From positions 1-17,262 of the forward strand of contig CAZOLN010000052.1 in assembly GCA_964580565.1 (NCBI GenBank): a stretch of 17,262 nt of DNA. The letters are read 5' to 3'. Positions 13,433-17,262 of this stretch are shown here, in pieces. Made by a program: the position numbers and the translations under genes. The notes beneath the pieces are model-generated. The model was given only the letters and a program-made list of their open reading frames with translations. It had not been told where the DNA came from and searched no databases. Source of the DNA: DUEL01 sp964580565 (lineage in GTDB: Bacteria; Chloroflexota; Anaerolineae; B4-G1; DUEL01). Positions within the stretch are counted from its first letter, which is position 1. Every line of letters starts with the position of its first letter.

Positions 13433-14005
13433 ATGGGATCAACCGACGACAAGATCAACGGGCGTGCCCTGGGCTGGCGACGGCTGAGCACCGCCTATCC
13501 CTACACCCATCCGATGTTCCGGGTCCGCGAGGACAAGGTCCGCTGGCCCGACGGGCACGTGGCTCCCTACGCCTACATTGAGACCGCCGGGGCCGTCTGG
13601 ATCGTGCCGGTTGCCGTCGACGGGAGGGTGGTCCTCATCCGGCAGTTCCGCTACCTGCTGGACGACTGGTGCTGGGAGGTCCCGGCGGGCGGCTTCCACG
13701 ATTTCGAGGGAAGCCCCATCGAACTGGCGAAGCGGGAACTGGCCGAAGAGGTGGGTGGCGAGAGCGACGAGTGGACCTACATCGGCTCCTTCCGCGCCGG
13801 GGTCAGCGTGTTCGACCAGATCTGCCACATCGTCCTGGCGCGGAACGTCCGTCTGAGCCGGGAGCCCGACCGGGAGTGTGGGGAGATCATCGAGGTCCAC
13901 CCTACGCCGATCCCCCGCGCCCTGGAGATGGCCCGCACCGGCGAAATCGCGGACGGCTTCAGCGCGTTGGCGCTCCTGCGGTGTGAGCCGTATCTGAGCA
14001 CCTGA
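13433..14005 (+). CDS. Nudix hydrolase, ADP-ribose pyrophosphatase-like
   Basis: This 190-residue cytoplasmic enzyme should hydrolyse a nucleoside diphosphate linked to another moiety. The Nudix box runs from G87: GFHDFEG, SPIELAK, then RELAEEVGGE (101-110), with the core metal-binding REL-EE intact. The first glutamate of the GX5E part is replaced by glycine (G93), with a glutamate one position earlier. WEVPAGG just before the box and the preceding IRQFRY strand are typical of the ADP-ribose pyrophosphatase branch (NudF/NUDT5-like). A length of 190 also fits. GGGAGGTGA lies a few bases before the ATG. It heads a plus-strand run with the esterase and second Nudix gene, though the esterase has its own promoter. 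The subfamily substrate is a likely call, not proven. Confidence 0.88.
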   Translation: MGSTDDKINGRALGWRRLSTAYPYTHPMFRVREDKVRWPDGHVAPYAYIETAGAVWIVPVAVDGRVVLIRQFRYLLDDWCWEVPAGGFHDFEGSPIELAKRELAEEVGGESDEWTYIGSFRAGVSVFDQICHIVLARNVRLSREPDRECGEIIEVHPTPIPRALEMARTGEIADGFSALALLRCEPYLST

Positions 14006-14008
14006 ACT

Positions 14009-14036
14009 TTGCAGATCGGTGGGAGGAGGATACAAT
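14009..14036 (+). promoter_or_regulatory. Promoter of the esterase gene
   Basis: TTGCAG (14009-14014), a 16-bp spacer and TACAAT (14031-14036) form a good sigma70-type promoter. The leader would be about 28 nt and contains CGGAGGTGA before the ATG at 14071. Inverted arms GATCGGT (14014-14020) and ACCGATC (14053-14059) bracket the -10 box and start site. Confidence 0.65.
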
Positions 14037-14070
14037 TCTCCTGCAGGCCCTGACCGATCGGAGGTGAGCG

Positions 14071-14871
14071 ATGACAACCCATCCCGACCCTTCCCCCTTC
14101 CTCCTAGAAGGTGGCCCGGTGGGGATGCTCCTGATCCACGGCTTCACCGGCTCGCCGCCGGAGATGCGGCTGATCGGGGAGTATCTCCACGAGCGTGGGC
14201 TCACCGTCTCCGGGCCGCTCCTGCCCGGCCACGGGACCTCCATCGAGGAGATGAACCGCTGCCGGTGGACCGACTGGACCGGTCACGTGGAGCAGGCGCT
14301 GGCCGACCTGCGGGCCCGGTGTGAGACGATCTTCGTCGGCGGGCTGTCGATGGGCTCGCTCCTCACTCTCCACCTGGCTGCCCGCCATCCGGACCTGCCC
14401 GGCATCGTCCTCTACTCCCCCGCCACCATCGTCGCCGACCGCCGCATCTACCTCACCCCGCTGCTCAAGCACGTGGTCCGCGTCCTGCCCGGCTCCGAGG
14501 AGACCGACCTGACCGACCCCCAGGCCGAGTCCCGCATCTGGCACTACCCCGACAACCCCATCCCCGCCGCCCACGAACTCCTGAAACTGATCCGCCACGT
14601 CCGTCGTCTCCTCCCGACCATCACCTGCCCCGCCCTCATCATCTACAGCACCCGCGACCGGGCGATCCATCCCCAAAGCGGACGCTACACCTACGACCGG
14701 CTGGGCTCCGCCGACAAGGAGTTGATCACCCTCCACAACTCAGGCCACTGCCTGACGGTGGACAGCGAGTGGGAGCGGGTGGCGGAGGAAACATATCGGT
14801 TCATCCAGAAGCATATCGGCAAGGAAGTCGAGAAGCGAGGAGGCGAGGGGGAAGGTGGCGGATCTGTTTGA
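14071..14871 (+). CDS. Alpha/beta hydrolase, Est30-like carboxylesterase or monoglyceride lipase
   Basis: This 266-residue serine hydrolase would cleave short acyl esters or monoacylglycerols in the cytoplasm. The alpha/beta-hydrolase landmarks are in order: the oxyanion-hole motif LIHGFTGSP (21-29), PGHG (52-55), the nucleophile elbow GLSMGS with S93, the acid D196 in STRDRAIHP and the base H226 in NSGHCLTVD. There is no signal peptide. The catalytic core ends near residue 250. The last ~16 residues (KEVEKRGGEGEGGGSV) are a charged, glycine-rich tail of low complexity, which looks like repeat-derived DNA read as protein. CGGAGGTGA precedes the ATG. The 3' end overlaps the next Nudix gene by 17 bp, so translation of the two is probably coupled. 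Confidence 0.9.
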   Translation: MTTHPDPSPFLLEGGPVGMLLIHGFTGSPPEMRLIGEYLHERGLTVSGPLLPGHGTSIEEMNRCRWTDWTGHVEQALADLRARCETIFVGGLSMGSLLTLHLAARHPDLPGIVLYSPATIVADRRIYLTPLLKHVVRVLPGSEETDLTDPQAESRIWHYPDNPIPAAHELLKLIRHVRRLLPTITCPALIIYSTRDRAIHPQSGRYTYDRLGSADKELITLHNSGHCLTVDSEWERVAEETYRFIQKHIGKEVEKRGGEGEGGGSV

Positions 14872-15529
14872 GGCGTTGCCGACGTTGCGACGGGTCTCCC
14901 ATCCGCTGTTGAGCGGCCGGAGCATCCGGCTCATCGGCGTCTCGGCGATCCTATACGACGACGAGGCCTACTACTTCGAGGTGAACAGGCCCCGCTACTG
15001 GGCCCGCCGTCCGGATGGGACCCTCTCCGTCGGCATCGGCGGGATCGGCGGCCGGATCGAACGGGGGGAGAAGCCGCTGGCCTGCCTGCGGAGGGAGGTG
15101 GAGGAGGAACTGGGGACCGGTTTCCGGCTCCAACTTCCCGAGCGGACCGGCCTGATCCACCGCTGGGAGGTGGTCGACTGGCTGCGGCTCGGCCCCAGCC
15201 GGAAACATCCCACGCCCTACTTCGTCAACCTCCTCCCACCCCGACTGGGCGGCACCGATACGCCCGACTATCTGGCGATCCTCACCTTCCTCGGCCAACC
15301 ACGCCGCCGACCTCGACGAGGGGATCTGTTCGGGCTGCTCACGGTGGAACGATCTGCCCTGGAGGCTCTCTTCTCGCGGGCTGAGTGGCCGTTGGAGGAA
15401 ATCCGCGCGCTGTCCGGCGTGACCTTCGACTTGGTGGAGGACCTGCCCGCGGGGTGCGTCCTCCGGCCGGTCCTCACCGCCCGCGCCTTCCGCGCCCTGT
15501 GGCTCACCGAAAGATCGGACACCAGGTAG
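14855..15529 (+). CDS. Nudix hydrolase
   Basis: This 224-residue Nudix protein has a textbook Nudix box: G66, five residues, E72, seven residues, then REVEEELGT (80-88). The N-terminal part (IRLIGVSAILYDDEAYYFEV) is an ordinary strand-turn-strand before the box. The C-terminal ~90 residues include LTVERSALEALF and GVTFDLVEDLP and match no subfamily I can name. The GTG start at 14855 is preceded by a GGAGG/GGGGG stretch within the esterase tail and gives a 17-bp overlap. A later ATG would remove strands before the Nudix box. The enzyme should act on a nucleoside diphosphate derivative; the substrate is unknown. It is the third enzyme of the Nudix-esterase-Nudix run and converges on the O-antigen-ligase-like gene. 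Confidence 0.85.
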   Translation: MADLFEALPTLRRVSHPLLSGRSIRLIGVSAILYDDEAYYFEVNRPRYWARRPDGTLSVGIGGIGGRIERGEKPLACLRREVEEELGTGFRLQLPERTGLIHRWEVVDWLRLGPSRKHPTPYFVNLLPPRLGGTDTPDYLAILTFLGQPRRRPRRGDLFGLLTVERSALEALFSRAEWPLEEIRALSGVTFDLVEDLPAGCVLRPVLTARAFRALWLTERSDTR

Positions 15530-15553
15530 TGCACCGCAGATAAGGGGCGCTTA

Positions 15554-15640
15554 CAGTGCCCTCAGTGCCCTCATTGCTCTCATTGCTTTCAGTGCTTTCA
15601 GTGTTTTCAGTGTTTTCAGTGTCTTCAGTGTCTTCAGTGA
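15554..15640. repeat. 9-bp tandem array at a convergent junction
   Basis: Nine consecutive 9-nt units of the form CAGTGYYYT or CATTGCTYT fill 15554-15634, followed by a tenth that runs into the TGA stop of the next gene (15641-15643, minus strand). Neighbouring units are often identical (units 1-2, 6-7 and 8-9) and change stepwise along the array. No hairpin is evident. It occupies most of the 111-bp gap, and nothing else is seen there. Confidence 0.92.
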
Positions 15641-17262
15641 TCACTTCTCCAGTTCTTCCATCGCGCTCCGACACGGCTCGCAATCCGGGGCCCGTTCCAG
15701 CGCCGCCTCCAGCGCCTCCCGTGCCCGCTCGGGCTGGTCCAGCGCCAGATACGCCATCCCGGCCCCGTAGTAGGCATCGACCGCCTCCGGGTCGATCTCC
15801 AGGGCGGCCTCGTATTGGGAGAGGGCCTGCTCGTACAGTCCGTGGTTGTGGTAGATATGCCCCAGGGTGATCCGCAGGTCGACCCGGGTCGGCGCCAGCC
15901 GGATCGCCTGTTCGAGGAGGGCCACCGCCGCATCCAGGTGGTCCGGGTCGATCGCCTCGCTCCAGTAAGCGTGGAGGATGCCCGCGTTGGCGTAGTATTC
16001 CAACTCCAGCGGGTCCAGCCGACGGGCCTCGGCGAGGTTCCGGTCCGCCGCCTCCAGCAGCCCTACCTTCAGGTCGGTTGCCTCCTCCGGAAGCGCGCGG
16101 GCCAGGTTGTAGAGGGCCTCGGCGTGGAACTGGTAGTAGATCGGCTGCCAGGGGGCCAGCGCGTGGGCCCGATGGTACAGGCCGATGCTCTGGTCCCATT
16201 GGCCCGCCCGGTCCAGCGCGCGGGCGCGTTCGACCAGCGTGTCGGCCCAGACCGAGGCCACTTCCACGCGGACGACCACGGCCAGGAGCAGCGCGGCGGC
16301 GACGAGCGCGTAGACCCGCCAGCGCAGGGGAACCGGATCGTCCATCGGCTCGCCCGCGTTTCTTGCTCCCTGTTCCTTGCTCCCCGCCGACGCCAGCATC
16401 CCCACGCACAGCCAGGCCATCATCGCCGTCGCCGTCACCGAGAAGGCGAACTGGACCTCCACCGCGTGGGCTACCAACGCCGCCAAGGGCGCAGCGACCG
16501 CTGCCCGTTCCGCGACCCCGGACGACTTCCGCCAGAGACGGAGCCCCCGCCGGAGGCAGGCGATGCCCAGCCCGGCCACCGCCAGCGCCCCCAGGACCCC
16601 CCGCATCACCAGCAGGTCCAGCGTCTCGTTGTGCGCTCGGTCCCAGATGGCGCTTGGGTCCTCGATGTGGGCCAGTTCCGGAGGGTAGGCCCACGTGTAA
16701 AGGACCCCTGCGGTGTCCGGCCCGTACCCTACCAGCGGCCGCAGAGGATGGAGTCGGTCCGGCGTCAATCCCACCTGCGGCCAGGTGGTGACCACCCGCA
16801 CGGCGGCCTGCCAGAGGAGCAACCGGACGCGGACGGTGCCGCCGGTCCAGTCGGCGGCCGCGACGATGCGGCGGACGTAGGGCAGTTGCGAGACCTGCTC
16901 GCCCGGAACCAGGCCGAACTTCAATCCAACAACGAGCAGGCCGACCAAGGCCAGCACGACGATCACACCCCCCAGCACCCACCGCCGGTGGCCCGGCCCG
17001 AAGACCAGCGCGCCGAAGACCGCCAGCCCGACCAGCCCCCCCACCCACGGCCCCCGGCTCTGGGTCACCAGGAGAGCGATCGCCTGCAACGTCGCCGCCG
17101 TGGCCCAGAGCCCTGTTCTGAACCGATGTCCTGTTTTACCGCCGAGACGGGAAGGAGCCTCCCGCAGGTTACAGGAACCTGCGGGAGGCTGGCAGTCGGT
17201 GCGTACCGCGCAGAGCAGGCCGTAGAGGGTAAAAGGCAACGTCATGATGAGATAGGCCCCGA
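15641..17262 (-). CDS. O-antigen ligase (Wzy_C)-like membrane protein with C-terminal TPR repeats, 5' end cut
   Basis: The frame is open from the right edge, giving 539 residues of the C-terminal part of a larger protein. The first ~330 residues have several membrane helices and the O-antigen ligase/polymerase features LLVTQSRGPWVGGLVGL and DRAHNETLDLLVMRGVLG. After a final helix (RVYALVAAALLLAVVV) come about five tetratricopeptide repeats, such as EQALSQYEAALEIDPEAVDAYYGAGMAY in two adjacent parts. Such proteins polymerise or transfer polysaccharide at the membrane, with TPRs for partner binding. Two loops contain translated repeat DNA: a palindrome at 17157-17189 (residues CQPPAGSCNLREA) and a simple repeat at 16358-16385 (SKEQGARN). 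The frame stays open through both. Residue numbers are from the window edge; the true start is outside. Confidence 0.85.
   Translation of the reverse strand, partial: GAYLIMTLPFTLYGLLCAVRTDCQPPAGSCNLREAPSRLGGKTGHRFRTGLWATAATLQAIALLVTQSRGPWVGGLVGLAVFGALVFGPGHRRWVLGGVIVVLALVGLLVVGLKFGLVPGEQVSQLPYVRRIVAAADWTGGTVRVRLLLWQAAVRVVTTWPQVGLTPDRLHPLRPLVGYGPDTAGVLYTWAYPPELAHIEDPSAIWDRAHNETLDLLVMRGVLGALAVAGLGIACLRRGLRLWRKSSGVAERAAVAAPLAALVAHAVEVQFAFSVTATAMMAWLCVGMLASAGSKEQGARNAGEPMDDPVPLRWRVYALVAAALLLAVVVRVEVASVWADTLVERARALDRAGQWDQSIGLYHRAHALAPWQPIYYQFHAEALYNLARALPEEATDLKVGLLEAADRNLAEARRLDPLELEYYANAGILHAYWSEAIDPDHLDAAVALLEQAIRLAPTRVDLRITLGHIYHNHGLYEQALSQYEAALEIDPEAVDAYYGAGMAYLALDQPERAREALEAALERAPDCEPCRSAMEELEK
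16358..16385. repeat. Short imperfect tandem repeat inside the O-antigen-ligase-like gene
   Basis: Two imperfect copies of a 13-14 nt unit (TTCTTGCTCCCTG and TTCCTTGCTCCCC) lie in frame and encode SKEQGARN on the minus strand. The segment falls in a loop between two predicted membrane helices. It looks like an inserted simple repeat. Confidence 0.6.
17157..17189. repeat. Palindromic repeat, copy 2, in frame inside a coding gene
   Basis: GCCTCCCGCAGGTT (17157-17170) and AACCTGCGGGAGGC (17176-17189) are perfect 14-bp inverted arms around a 5-nt loop. The element matches 12452-12487, including the flanks. Here it is translated within the O-antigen-ligase-like gene without breaking the frame. 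Confidence 0.9.

Noticed and set aside
15504..15640. The 9-bp array as coding sequence (a Thr-Glu-Asp/Asn repeat peptide in one minus-strand frame)
   Set aside because: Any tandem array with a period of 9 is open in some frame. The real gene ends at 15641, and no start or ribosome site supports the other frame.
15554..15640. CRISPR array
   Set aside because: Units are 9 bp and contiguous with no spacers, and no cas genes are present.
1..17262. tRNA or rRNA genes
   Set aside because: I saw no cloverleaf pattern, TTCGAAT-type T-loop context or rRNA-like conserved stretch; a covariance search would be decisive.

Overview
This is a GC-rich chromosomal window from a bacterium. The gene content (MnmA, a MntA/HepT toxin-antitoxin pair, a stand-alone SCP2 protein, Nudix/esterase enzymes, an O-antigen-ligase-like TPR protein), the sigma70-type promoters, the strong GGAGG ribosome sites and the many short dispersed repeats suggest a Chloroflexota (Anaerolineae-like) genome. 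That assignment is an inference from style; there is no rRNA or marker gene here to settle it. A run of 100 Ns shows that this is a draft or metagenome scaffold.

Layout. (1) 1-5300, minus strand: an apparent three-gene operon, class III aminotransferase -> membrane sensor histidine kinase -> FGGY sugar kinase (cut by the left edge). It is driven by a near-consensus promoter. (2) 5429-6481, plus strand: a lone ABC importer ATPase, fired divergently from a back-to-back promoter. (3) 6482-6716: a convergent junction with the N gap, a duplicated 55-bp flank and a long hairpin repeat. (4) 6717-8898, minus strand: a TPP-dependent acetolactate-synthase-like enzyme followed by an SCP2 lipid-binding protein. 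(5) 9071-10740, plus strand: a YdjM-like membrane metal hydrolase with a large insert, then a rubrerythrin/ferritin-like protein. (6) 10741-10911: a second convergent junction filled with the same class of repeat. (7) 10912-13303, minus strand: MntA antitoxin, HepT toxin, MnmA tRNA thiolase and a DUF192 protein. (8) 13433-15529, plus strand: Nudix hydrolase, carboxylesterase, second Nudix hydrolase. (9) 15530-15640: a third convergent junction made of a 9-bp tandem array. (10) 15641-17262, minus strand: an O-antigen-ligase/TPR membrane protein cut by the right edge.

The genes look like ordinary metabolic, stress and maintenance genes in short operons; I do not see a single large undescribed defence or biosynthetic system. 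The more interesting layer is non-coding. All three convergent junctions hold repeats built on a 9-nt period. All three divergent junctions have paired sigma70 promoters with an inverted repeat in or beside the gap between the -35 boxes. A palindromic repeat occurs twice, once between hepT and mnmA and once in frame inside a membrane-protein gene. The hepT start codon directly abuts a perfect hairpin that contains its own ribosome-binding site.
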